From positions 1,240,001 to 1,304,000 of the forward strand of contig PZJY01000005.1 in NCBI GenBank assembly GCA_031472005.1: a DNA stretch of 64,000 nt. The letters are read 5' to 3'. The position numbers and the translations under genes are program-made. The notes beneath the pieces are model-generated. The model did no database searches. It was not told the origin of the DNA and saw nothing but the letters and a program-made list of their open reading frames with translations. This document shows, piece by piece, positions 34,262 through 45,049 of the stretch; position 1 is the first letter of the stretch, and the number at the start of each line of letters is the position of its first letter. This DNA is from Tetracladium setigerum. Taxonomy: Eukaryota > Ascomycota > Leotiomycetes > Helotiales.

Positions 34262-36749
34262 GATGAATGAATGTATGAATTTGCTTTAAAAAGAAGTAAA
34301 GTACAATTGCGGTGCTGGGAGATACATCAAAACAGAGGAACCACTTGGATTAATGGTTGTTGATATACACATGAAGAATTGCGGGGAATTGCATTAATCT
34401 GGATGAATGATTCGGAACTGCCGGTTGATCATCATCAGAAACCACTATAACCCCTCGGTTTGAGAATCCAATTCCCCATTCATGCGTTGACGTTTGGATA
34501 AAAAGGTTATTTGGATTATCATTAGATAGAGTTTTGTTTCGAGTTGATGTTCTGCGACGATTCAGTGGTTGGGCAGAAATATCAAGACTTTTCGTATGGA
34601 TATGATCGCTTGAGATATATAAACATGACGAATCCAGACGAAAAAATTATGGAAGAAATGGAAACGCCCAGAATTTTAGATGGAAATTGGTTTCTCGTTT
34701 GATGAAAATTCGATCTGTGGAGGAAGTGGGTTGTTGGGATTGCGTGAAAGAACTCTGAATTGTATGTCTTTACGAAGGGTACGAAGGTACGAGTCGTGAG
34801 GATAACCTGTTCGGACACCGAAACTCCGCAGGAACCAGGTGTTCAACTTATTTAGGTTCGCCCCAGAAGATTCTGATACAAAACATCCTTCGCGAGATCA
34901 AAACCTTAAATATTAATGAGACGGAGTGAGCCAAACTGCCGGACCCGAAGATGCGGAGAGTTTATAATCCGATATTCGCTTCCAACAATTTCTGACTGTT
35001 GTTGATCTGATCCAGAAAAATGTCTTGGCAATGATCAATGTCGTTTAAAAAATGAGATCCTTACTTGGGATGTGATCTTTCCTCCTCCAAACAATATCAA
35101 TATCGCAACCCATGATACTTTCTTTGATGGATGGCAACCGTGTTCCAGTGACAAGTCCACATGTCGCTCTAGACAAAAGCAATTAAAGCGTGACGAACAA
35201 AGAAAATGTATTTCGTCATCACGAAATCTCGAGCTCTTTATCTTCTGGGCAGGGAAGCATTTGACCCATTTCACCGCCGAACAAGCGAAAACTTTCGGTG
35301 AGCTCCAGAAATGAGCTTTGGGAGATATTAACGAGAACCTCAGCGTCTGGTTCGGCCATTAATTTTGAAAAATGCGATGTTCATACAAATAAATTGTACG
35401 ATAAAATGCAACATGGACATGCAGGGTGGGTAAATATTTCGATGGAAAGTTAGAATGCTTGAATGCCAAGGCCTCCATCTTCAATTCCTGCCTGTTGGTA
35501 GTCGTACATATCAGGTAATACAGTGATCAGTGAATGCATATGGGAGGCCGCCGTTATCAAGCAATACTGTTGTACTGTATTCCTGGTATTGCGATGTCAA
35601 TATGGACCGAGTAGAAGTGAGAGAGCACCACATCACCACCCACTTACTGATTCTACTCGCATCTACTATAAAAAGTACTCGGTTACTAGCTCCCCAACGG
35701 CTCTGTCAAACCTCGCATTTTCAAATTCGCCTGCAACCTAACCACAAGTTGATTTCGTGAGAAATAATATGCTGTAAACATAAAGTAGCAACGGGAAGTC
35801 GCCAACGCACAAAGTCTAAAAAATTTTACTCCAGCAGGACGTCGGGCTCGGCTACAGTGCTGCTGTACTTTACGCGTCAAGCTAGTACTATTCCATACCG
35901 CAAGTTAGTAACATTGTTTGACAAAGTTGTTGTAATGAACGAACCACCTCTCTCTTATCCTTCTTTAATCAATAATTTGGCTGCTACGGTGTGTCAGTTG
36001 GCCACTTGACACTCCACAACATTTACATTCATACATTCCCATCTCGAGGTTTCTCACAGCTTCTGTATGCATGCATACTTAGAGAGATGCACATGCAGTC
36101 GCGACGATGATGCATGTTCTGCTCACACTATCTAGCCGAATACGCTCCCGTTAGAAAAAGTAAACATTTTTCTGACAAAGGTCGGTCACTATCCTCAACT
36201 AGTTGAAGAGCGGAGCGGCCGGGGAGCCTGCTTCAAGGACTGTTGCGCTCATCTCGTCCCTGCAACGATAACCTACCAATTGCTTCGATTCCTCAAAGTC
36301 TCACCCGTCACCGCCATTAATTAAAGACGCACAGAAGCATTCTGCGCAAGCTTTCTTTACCGTCTCGAGGCGCTTTTCGTTTGTACGAGATCGATTGACC
36401 AGTCGACTTGTCATATGGGCTATTGACGGTGTGGCGGAATTCTACCCGTTACAAGACAAACCTCTCTCCCCGCTTCCGATGAGATGTAATAGCTCATCAT
36501 CAAAGCTGATATCTTACGACATATTCAGTGGTTCCTTTTGGTGCATATCTAAATATTACAAATAGTTGACGACAACTGGAGCATTGAGCGATCCTTCAAT
36601 TGATTTTGCAGCCAGTCGGCTACTTTAGCTCTCACGCATCCTGAGCCATTACAGTACAATATATATCGGCGGAGTCCCTTTCAATTTGTGGTTGGAGGTT
36701 TTCTGTTCTTTTACTCTTTCGCTTTTTCGCAAAGAGCTTTGTACAACTG
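34262..36749. other. Large gene-free interval
   Basis: About 2.5 kb lies between the divergent GH131 (-) and methyltransferase (+) genes. Sequence is AT-rich in most of the interval, with a GC-richer patch near 36200-36240. Short open frames on both strands lack domains and splice logic. It probably holds both promoters. I see no transposon ends or long repeats. Confidence 0.45.
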
Positions 36750-38503
36750 ATGGCTGCAACACCGCCAAACAGAGACGGGTCAACGAGAACTCATGGTTTG
36801 GGTGAGACCAGTAATACAGTGGGAGATAACTCATCCTCGAATCCATCTAGAGCGTCAGATTCAGTCTCAACTGCTGTGGGCTTGACAGATCAATCATCAA
36901 CTTCTACAACTGCATCAGCACCACTAGTCTTGGCACTGTTATTACCCAACATAGAACCAGATGTAAGTCTTTCATTATACAACAAGAGGAGAACATTTGC
37001 TGATACTACTCATAGACCGATGATACGGATTCGACATTTGGGGACGAGAGTGGAAGTGAAGTCAATTATGGGTCGGTGACTTCGAGTATCTACAACTTCC
37101 GCCAGGAAAACGGGAGAACATACCATGCTGTATGTTGCAATATTTACGCTAAAGGGATCTAATACTAATGATCGTCTCGATTTCAGTATTCTGATGGCAG
37201 TAAATTCCCCTCGCTCCCATCTTTCTCGAAGTTGTGCCTGACGTAACGCAGAATATCTTGTACCAAATGACGAGGTGAGAATCCGCTCCACCGCCAAGCC
37301 ACCGCTGAAGCATCTAACTTTTTCGTCCACGTGTAGAAAGAACAGGATAGACTAGACATCGTCTATCATGCTCTGCTTACAATGTTTGAAAGAAAGCCAT
37401 TCTTCGCACCCGTCAAAAATCCACAACGAATCGCAGATATGGGAACAGGGACAGGTGAGTGTTGAAACATTATCCATATATCAACAATGACTGATTAAAC
37501 ACTACAGGAATTTGGGCGCTTGATACTGGAGATCAGTATCCCGGTGCACAAGGCATGGAATTCTGAAATTGATAGTAATTCTTGGTAGAGACGCTAACTT
37601 CAGAGGTAGTTATTGGTATTGACTTGAGTCCCATCCAGCCAAAATGGTACGTATTCTACACCTTCAAAATTTACTTTCTGATCTTTTACAGGACGAGTCC
37701 AAATGTAGAGGTATAAACATCCCACCCCATACTCAGAAAATCTACAAGTATTTTCCTACCAAAACCACTCACACAAACCCGCCTTGCTAGTTTCGCATCG
37801 ACGACTTCGAAAAACCCTGGATCTTCGACACCCCCCTCGACCTAGTCCACTCCCGCATCTGCTCCGGCAACGCCATTCGCTCATGGCCCAACTACCTCCG
37901 CGAAGCCTACAAATCCCTCCGCCCAGGCGGCTGGGTCGAAGCGCAAGAATTCAACCTCAAAGTTGCCACAGACGACGGTTCGCTCCCACCTAACTCCAAG
38001 ATCCAACAATGGCATGATAAATTCCACGAGGGCATGATGATGGCCGGTTGTAACCTCTCTCAGTCTTCCACGGATATCAAGACGTTTTTTGAAGAGGCAG
38101 GATTTGTGAATGTGCAGGTTGTGGATATGAAATTACCGATTGGGCCGTGGGCGAAGGATAAGAGGCTGAAAGATGCGGGGGCTTATGCGATGTTGAGCAT
38201 TTTGGAGGATATAACAGGCATGAGTTTGGCGGTTTTTACGAGGTTGTTGGGGTGGGATAGGATTGAGTTGGAGCTGTTTTTGGCTGATGTGAGAAAGGAG
38301 TGGTTGAGGAAGGATATTCATGCTTATTGGCCTTTGTGAGTTAATTTCGAGTTTTTTCGGAGTGAAACGAAGGCCATGGGATTTTTACTTACTCTTATAT
38401 TTGCAGATTCTCGGTCTATGGACAGAAGCCGTTGAAGAGGGGCCAAGATGATGAAGTGGAGATTGAGGTTGGACCAGGAGCTGGTGTAGCTAGTGCGAGC
38501 TAA
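36750..38503 (+). CDS. LaeA-like SAM-dependent methyltransferase
   Basis: Ten exons are proposed: 36750-36962, 37016-37129, 37187-37199, 37252-37274, 37337-37454, 37508-37552, 37604-37646, 37692-37710, 37791-38335 and 38407-38503. They sum to 1,230 nt (409 aa) in frame. Order: a Ser/Thr-rich N-terminus; the family start YHAYSDGKYLVPNDEKEQDRL; the SAM-binding motif I ADMGTGTGIWALDTG; VIGIDLSPIQP; then FRIDDFEKPWIF and the post-motif region SRICSGNAIRSWPNYLREAY with LRPGGWVEAQEF. Intron 6 has no clean GT donor: either a GC-AG intron (37553-37603) or an upstream GT at 37543. Family members methylate small molecules or act as secondary-metabolism regulators. The neighbouring tail-to-tail P450 hints at metabolism. 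Substrate is unknown. Confidence 0.85.
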
Positions 38504-38974
38504 AGACAGTGGAAATCACTTTGAAGTAGCAACCCTAAAAAGGTCAACCTTTAGGGAGGAGCAGCCCTAGTGGTTTCCAAATACTTGCTGTTGGGTTATG
38601 AAATCGTTTTGTTGGCTGCTTAAAATTTAAAGCACGCAGTACAGTATACAGAAAGCCCTCAGCGTAAGACCAAAAATCGCAATGTTCAAAATAACATATC
38701 TTTACGACCTACAGACTTAACACTAAGAATTTGAATCTCGAATCGAGGAAAGGTGTAGATTTGAATTTATATGTAATTTTCTACGCAACGAGAAAATAAC
38801 GAATATGTCTTCCATCTCAATTTTAGCACCTATTTCTGCCGCCCTTTGAAGGCTTCACGTATACATCGGTACGATCTCGAAATAAAAATAATCTTCATAA
38901 ATCGTCTAGAACATCGACGCTAAAATTCAGTCAATTAAACGGTCTCCCCCAATTTCGAACTATATCTGCCCAGC
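38504..38974. other. Intergenic between convergent methyltransferase and P450
   Basis: About 470 bp of AT-rich sequence separates the two 3' ends. It contains a CAGTACAGTA motif at 38637-38646. No gene is seen. Confidence 0.5.
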
Positions 38975-40756
38975 CTATGCTTTACCTTCCCTGGGTACCA
39001 CCACCACATGCATATCCGACTGCATGAACATGCCATTGCACCTGCTCGTAAACCCCTGTTGTGGATGAACAACCGAAAAGTCGAATCGTAAGAACATCTA
39101 TCAAACCCGTCAGTCGTTCACCTTTATCACCATATAGATAGATATCTTTCCGTCTCTCTTCGCCCGCCAAAGAGCAGGTACGAAGAAGGAATCAGGCCAG
39201 GCACAGAACCAAAACGTACCTCGGCAAAGACCTTATTCAACTCCAAAAAAGCAATCGTCTTCCCCAGGCACCCATACTTCCCATACCCAAACACTAACTC
39301 CTGGCTCCTCTTCATCGCCTCCAACTTCTCCCCACCCGCCTCCAACCACCTCTCTGGCCTGAAGATATCAGCATCCGCGCCGTACATCTCTTTACTGTGA
39401 TGCAAAGCCCAAGCCGAGTATCCGATTCTTGTTCCACCTGGAATGAAGGTGCCATTGTAGGTATCGCCTTCTGGTGGGGCAATTTTGTAGATTAGAGATG
39501 CGACTGGGGGCCAAACGCGCAGTCCCTCGAGGATGCATGCTTGGAGATAAGGAAGAGAACGTGCTTCGCTGTCTCTGATGACGGGACGGGTGAGGTGCAA
39601 TTTTGCCGAGTCAAGTTCGCGTTGGAGAGCTTGGTAGATGCGTTGGTTGGTTACGATGTAATAGAATATGCAGCGGACTGCTGTTGCTGTAGAATCTGTC
39701 CCTACCATGCTTTTATTTATTTCTGTCAGTTTTAATTTGATTTCGCGGCTCAAAAGAGGAAGTCATACATCTGAAGTAAAGCCTCGGATTCCGCTTCAGC
39801 TTGGTTCATCCCGTGCTTGACGAAACTGCCTAACATATCTTCCCTAACTTTTGGATCCGGTCCGAACCTCTCGCGAGCCATTTCTTTAGCTACACCCATC
39901 ATTTTGCCCATCCCAAATATATCACTTGCCGTTGGCGCCATGGCTTTCCGGATCACTGGATTTCCAAGATTGTGTTGATTAGTGGGACATTGGTTTGAAG
40001 TTCGAGAATGGGCATGTATGCTCGAACGGTCTTTATGTATCCAAAGAGATCGGAATTTTGTTTCAAATAGCCCAATGGGTTGCTAAAAGCAACATCTGTC
40101 AACACGTCCATAGTAAAGTACTGAGCTATGTGAGCCCAATCCATGGGTTTGTAGGCCCCATTGACTGAAAGGTAATTGTCCTCCACAAGAGTGATCAAAT
40201 CTTGAACTCTGTCATCGATTGAGCCCTCGAGATTTGGATTGTCTTTTCCCATGTACTATTCGTGTGAGTTGAAGTTCACCAAGTACGCGAATTGGAACGC
40301 TTACACCGTTGGCGACCTTGGCTCTCAGTTGATTGTGTCGCTGCTCGTCTTTCTCGGAAATCGTGTTGTCAACATCGGGATCGAGTTTAACACCATCGTA
40401 CCACTCTCCCTTTGTATACAGTGAGCGAGCTGCGTTGATGCGACGTAACAATACAGGATCATCTGTCAGAAGCATGTTTGGACCAATTCTAGCCAGGGAA
40501 CCTTGAACGGTCAGATCTGCATAGCTACCACCCTTCGAAGAAACGTACCATACTGCAAACTGATGTCCCTCAATTTCAGATACAAAGTTCCTGAAATGGT
40601 CTGCTTGAAGAGCCATGTTTGAGACCATGCTGCCCAGCGAGGACCCTTGAATGATTGGAGGCGACGGTATGACGAGATGCTGGCAAAGATATGTCGTGTA
40701 AGTAGCAAGAACGCAGCCACCAAAGCCAGGCTTCCAGGGGTGAAATAATCAAGCAT
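38975..40756 (-). CDS. Cytochrome P450, pisatin-demethylase-like clade (one apparent missing base)
   Basis: This is a microsomal heme monooxygenase. Exons on the minus strand are 40756-40549, 40501-40305, 40255-39769, 39709-39220 and 39097-38975, with introns of 47, 49, 59 and 122 nt. Exon 3 needs one base at the TTT at 39961-39963 (plus strand), giving ...TILE-N-PVIRKAMAP. The total is then 1,506 nt (501 aa), normal for the family. The N-terminal anchor is GSLALVAAFLLLTRHIF. Next come SLARIGPN, the I-helix with GTDSTATAV, the ExxR motif EGLR, PERW in FRPERWLE, and the heme-binding loop FGYGKYGCLGK with its Cys ligand. The ATG at 40756 was preferred to longer upstream frames because it starts directly at the membrane anchor. 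Substrate is unknown. It converges with the methyltransferase. Confidence 0.9.
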
Positions 40757-42162
40757 CTTTGCCGATTTCCACGTCGAAGTCCGAGCTAGAGTCAATGATG
40801 AGATTGAAAGTGAAGCTGACCACGCAAAACGAAACGAGACAACGAGCAAGGAAAACCTGATAAGATGGAGCTTGGGGTACGATAAGAAATCTGGGAGAAA
40901 GCAATTGGCTTCCTTTGGCCGCTGGTGTATCTCTTGCATAGGAATCTAACTTCAAATGACCCCTAGAAGCGGTACTAGAAGGGAACCTTGTTCAAAGGGT
41001 GCCACATGCACTCACTGCATGAAGTGGACACCACTCTTCAACGGGATATCGGGGTTGCGAATATGGGGGTGCAGATTTGAAATACAAGTGATTGTATAAT
41101 TTAAGTTATGTTTGAAAAGGGATACTGTCCCCAAAATCTGAGGGTGGATGCAGAGTTTGTTTATCTAGACGTTTTTCTGGGCTCTGATATACTTTTGCCA
41201 GTCTCCAGGGAAGAAGCAGAGGAAGAGTTGTTCAGATGAACAAGCAGGTAGAACCCAGAAAATGGAATGCACAAACCGAGAGGCTAGAAGAGTACTCCGC
41301 ATGGGCCAATGTAACCCCGCTGGGTTACAGTTTTGTAGCCTGAAGAGCAGTCACAGATGTTGGATAGATGTTGTCAATCATTACTCCTCGACTGTTTTCT
41401 CTGGTGACACGAATGTAACCGACGAACAGGGGCATCTGCAAAGAGTGCAGAACCGAAAGCCCGGGAAAATGTGTGTTCTTCAGCGCAGCGATGCCCGCAC
41501 TAGGTAGGTAGCGAATGGGTGACATCGATTGCGAATCTGCACCATTATTAGAATTTACCAAATGGTACTGTACAGTACTCTAGAATAACCCAAGGATCAC
41601 TGTATGGACTCGGTGTTTCAGAGCATCGGTCACTTGTCCTTCTTGGATAAGGTTTCAGTCGTAATGGGCAGCTCGTTGCTCATTGTAGTCAAAGATATAA
41701 ATCGAGATGTATTCACCGTTCTTCCCGCCTGGGTTTGCTGGGCGGCCCAAGATGCCAGCGTGAGATTGCATGTGGTGGACACTAAAAACTTGTAGAGTAG
41801 TGGTGGTGGTGTGTTTTTTAGCTGCAGCTTGAGCTTGTGTTATCGCATGAGACAGAAGGGCAATTATCCAGAATTGGAATTCTGTTCCAAAAAGATTGCA
41901 TGCGAATTATCTGTGTAGTTTTGATTTGTACGCTCATTAATGTACTTTGTGTATTGCAAGTCAACAAAGAAAGAAAGAAGGAGAAGAGAAATAGAATCAT
42001 GTCCCATTAACGTTCGTCCCTCAAGCAACTCCGGAGCAACGTTTGACCGAAGACCTTGTGTGGGGTACCAAAACATGTCATCGCCACGAGCATCTTGACA
42101 TTTGCGAATACCTTCATTTGACAAACAAGCACAACCTTCCCGAAACCAGAAATCTTCTCAAA
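40757..42162. other. Intergenic between divergent P450 and ubiquitin hydrolase copy 2
   Basis: About 1.4 kb presumably holds both promoters. It contains the palindromic GTACTGTACAGTAC motif at 41565-41578. Short open frames have no recognisable domain. Confidence 0.45.
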
Positions 42163-43044
42163 ATGGCAGACACCACCACTACCCCAGAAATAGACAACCC
42201 TGATGTCCCAAAGGGCCGCAAAGCTTTCGTGCCACTTGGTACGTCCTGAGCAGCTGCCTACCCCTCCATCAGAACTTTAGCCAACCTGAAATACAGAAAA
42301 CAACCCAGAGGTCATGTCTTCTCTCATTCATACACTCGGCCTCTCGCCAGCTCTTTCTTTCCACGATGTCTTCAGTATCGAAGATCCAGAGCTTCTTGCC
42401 TTCGTTCCTCGACCTGCAAACGCCCTCCTCCTGGTCTTCCCCATTTCAAAGACCTACGAAACTTTCCGTGTCGCAGAAGACAACGACAAGGCAGACTATG
42501 CAGGAAAGGGCGATGGCGAACCAGTAGTGTGGTATAAACAAACAATAAGAAATGCTTGTGGTTTGATTGGCATTTTGCACGCTGTGAGCAACGGCAGTGC
42601 TAAGGCTTTCATTCGTATGTCTCCCTTTCTGCATATGAGGCTCTGATGCTAATATCACAAATAGAACAAGGTTCGGATCTCGAAAAGTTGGTGGCAGATG
42701 CTACACCTCTCGCTCCAATTGACCGAGCCGAACTTCTCTACAATTCTCAAGCCCTCGAGCGAGCACACCAAGGAGCAGCGAGCCAAGGACAGAGTACTGT
42801 TCCAGGAGCAGAGGATGATATTGATCTCCACTACGTTTGTTTCGTCAAGGACGAGAAGAATCATTTGTGGGAGATGGATGGCAGACGGAAGGGACCACTT
42901 GATCGAGGAGAAATTGGTGAAGATGATGTCTTGAGCGAGAAGGCTCTTGATTTGGGAGTCAGAAAATTCCTGAAACGGGAGGCGGAGACAGGCGGCGCTG
43001 AATTGCGGTTCAGTCTGATTACTTTGGCTCCTAGTTTGGATTAA
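42163..43044 (+). CDS. Ubiquitin C-terminal hydrolase (peptidase C12), copy 2
   Basis: This cysteine peptidase trims ubiquitin precursors and adducts. Exons are 42163-42238, 42297-42614 and 42665-43044, with introns of 58 and 50 nt. The product is 257 aa with an intact frame. Motifs in order: ENNPEVMSSLIHTLGLSP; the oxyanion Gln in WYKQTI; the nucleophile Cys in RNACGLIGILHAV; the His in DLHYVCFV; and the catalytic Asp in LWEMDGRRKGPLDRG. All residues expected for activity are present, unlike copy 1. The shared first intron position and the ENNPEV start show that the two genes are related by duplication. A short N-terminal extension (DTTTTPEIDNPDVPKGRKAF) precedes the domain. This copy is the likelier housekeeping enzyme. 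Confidence 0.93.
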
Positions 43045-43481
43045 TTTGGGTAATACTTAAGCTGGCGTTGATATTAGGTTGCATTTTAAGCGGGTTGCAC
43101 AATAGAACGCTGGCATTGCGGATGTAACAGTTTGTTTTCTCTTTCTATTTCAGAATGATGTCCCAAGAACGGACGATTTATTACTCTATCATCCCAAGTT
43201 TTCCTGGGGTGGGGATGGATGGAGGGGTCGAGGGGAGCCCAGAGAAACCGTGCAGTGAGACCTTTTTGGACATAATATTTACGATGTTGTAAATTTAAAA
43301 GAAGAAATATTATCGTAACTTGATTTTTAGTTTTTAGCCCATTGAGAAATGTATCGTTCGACTTTCCATTCGTTGTGGTCTGATAATGAAAACATCCGTA
43401 TGAATCACACCTGCGTCAAGGTCGTCATCAAGACCCTTCATTTTTGAACCCTTCACATTCAACACAAAAAACCAAAAACAC
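43045..43481. promoter_or_regulatory. Intergenic, upstream of pyridoxamine-phosphate oxidase gene
   Basis: About 440 bp separates two plus-strand genes and presumably contains the promoter of the downstream gene. No specific element is recognised. Confidence 0.4.
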
Positions 43482-44301
43482 ATGCGTCCGGCAGCCCAAC
43501 TTCTCTTCCGCTCTTCAATCGTCAAAATGGCCCTCCATCCACCCCCCAAAGCCTCCAAGATGATCTGTAAGCTCCCTTCCGAAATCCTCATGTAGAGTCA
43601 CAACTTAACATTCCCTTCCACCAGTCGCGCCCACCTCTTCCCCCTCCACGACAGTCGCCGAACAATTCACCCTCTCCTCACTCTCCCGCAGCGACCTCTC
43701 TCCCAGCCCCATTACCCAATTCAACAATTGGTACACTGCCGCCCAAACCTCCTCAGTCTTCCACCCCGAAACAGTCTGTCTCTCTACAGCCTCCCTCCCC
43801 TCCGGCCGCGTCTCGAGCCGCATGGTATACATGAAAGAACTAGACGCATCTGGCTTCGTAATCTACTCCAATTTTGGCACCAGTAAGAAAGCCGCCGATC
43901 TAGCGACGAACAAATGGGCGAGTTTGACTTTTTGGTGGAGGGAGATGGAGAGACAGGTTAGAGTTGAGGGGACCGTGGAGAGGTTGACTGAGGAGGAAAG
44001 TCAGATTTATTTTGATACGAGGGTGAGAGGAAGTAAGATTGGTGCGTGGGCGAGTAAGCAGAGTCAGGGAATTGATGATGAGAGGAAGGAGCTGGATGGG
44101 TGGGTGAAGGAGGTTGAAGGGAGGTTTGACGGTGTGGAGAAGATTCCTGTACCGGATTTTTGGGGTGGTTTGAGGATTAAACCTGTTGAGGTGGAGTTTT
44201 GGCAGGGAAGGGAGAGTAGATTGCACGATCGATTTGTGTATAAGAAGGTAGAGGCGGGAGAGGGTGAAGGAGAGTGGACGATCGAGAGGGTGAGCCCGTA
44301 A
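43482..44301 (+). CDS. PDX3: Pyridoxamine/pyridoxine 5'-phosphate oxidase
   Basis: This FMN enzyme oxidises pyridoxine or pyridoxamine 5'-phosphate to pyridoxal 5'-phosphate, the active vitamin B6. Exons are 43482-43566 and 43625-44301, with a 58-nt intron. The product is 253 aa with an intact frame. Features: PITQFNNWYTAA near the N-terminus; the FMN-binding block RMVYMKELDASGF followed by TNKWASLTFWW; and the family signature near the C-terminus, WGGLRIKPVEVEFWQGRE then RLHDRF, carrying the conserved Arg and His. The first ATG gives a short Arg-containing leader (MRPAAQLLFRSS) that could be a weak mitochondrial signal. A second ATG 15 codons later is an alternative start. The symbol follows the yeast gene. 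Confidence 0.93.
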
Positions 44302-45049
44302 TGAGTTGTGGGCGATTTATCAATTAATTGAAATATTGTGAGTTGGTCCTACTATTCTTCTGCTGATTCTATGTGCATTTCTGGTTTTGGAGGCACTGAT
44401 AATGCGATAGGAGAGGTCTCCTGGAAGGGCAAAGTTGCCATGAAGGTGACTACGTGACTTTTATCTGTCAATCGTAGAGATCAAGCTTTAATGCTAAAGT
44501 TTGGAATTTAAGTTCCAGAAGGGTTCTTACTCTGTAGAAACGGGAGTAAATTTTCTTAATCTCTTTCGCTTATTCTTTTTCTTCTTTTCACATCTTGTGT
44601 ATTTCAAGATTCTATGCGAAAGACTTCTCTCGATCTCCGGAGCTATTGCCCTCTTCCTGCCAAGCTATCAATTGACCTTTGTTCCATTCACAGATGAAGA
44701 GCACATTAACATCACGTGTGTGCCTTGCAATTGGCTTCTATCTCTTTTTCTTTGGGTTATGATGCAGTGATCTTCCAAGTTCCCCGCACCCCCGCGTTTG
44801 CACAAGCGGCTGGGCCGAAGTGTTGATCAAAAGAAGACTTGACCTTTCGCGGTAGGCTCGGTAGGTGAGAATTTTGTCTTCATGACGTCGAATTTCCATA
44901 ATTCAGGGATTTTGTGATGAATTTAGCGTGGGAATTCAGAGCTATTTGGTTTACGGGTTGTTCAATACGTACATAAGAAGTTCATTGCCGAAGCAGAGAA
45001 TCCTTGGGACAGACGTACAGAAAATGTTATTCTAAGAGTATCATTTACG
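44302..45049. other. Intergenic, upstream of the six-hairpin hydrolase
   Basis: About 750 bp of AT-rich sequence separates two plus-strand genes. It includes a T-rich tract near 44560-44600. No gene is seen. Confidence 0.5.

Noticed and set aside
40517..40548. 32-nt intron in the P450
   Set aside because: A 47-nt intron ending at 40502 has a CTGAC branch site and gives the conserved SLARIGPN join.
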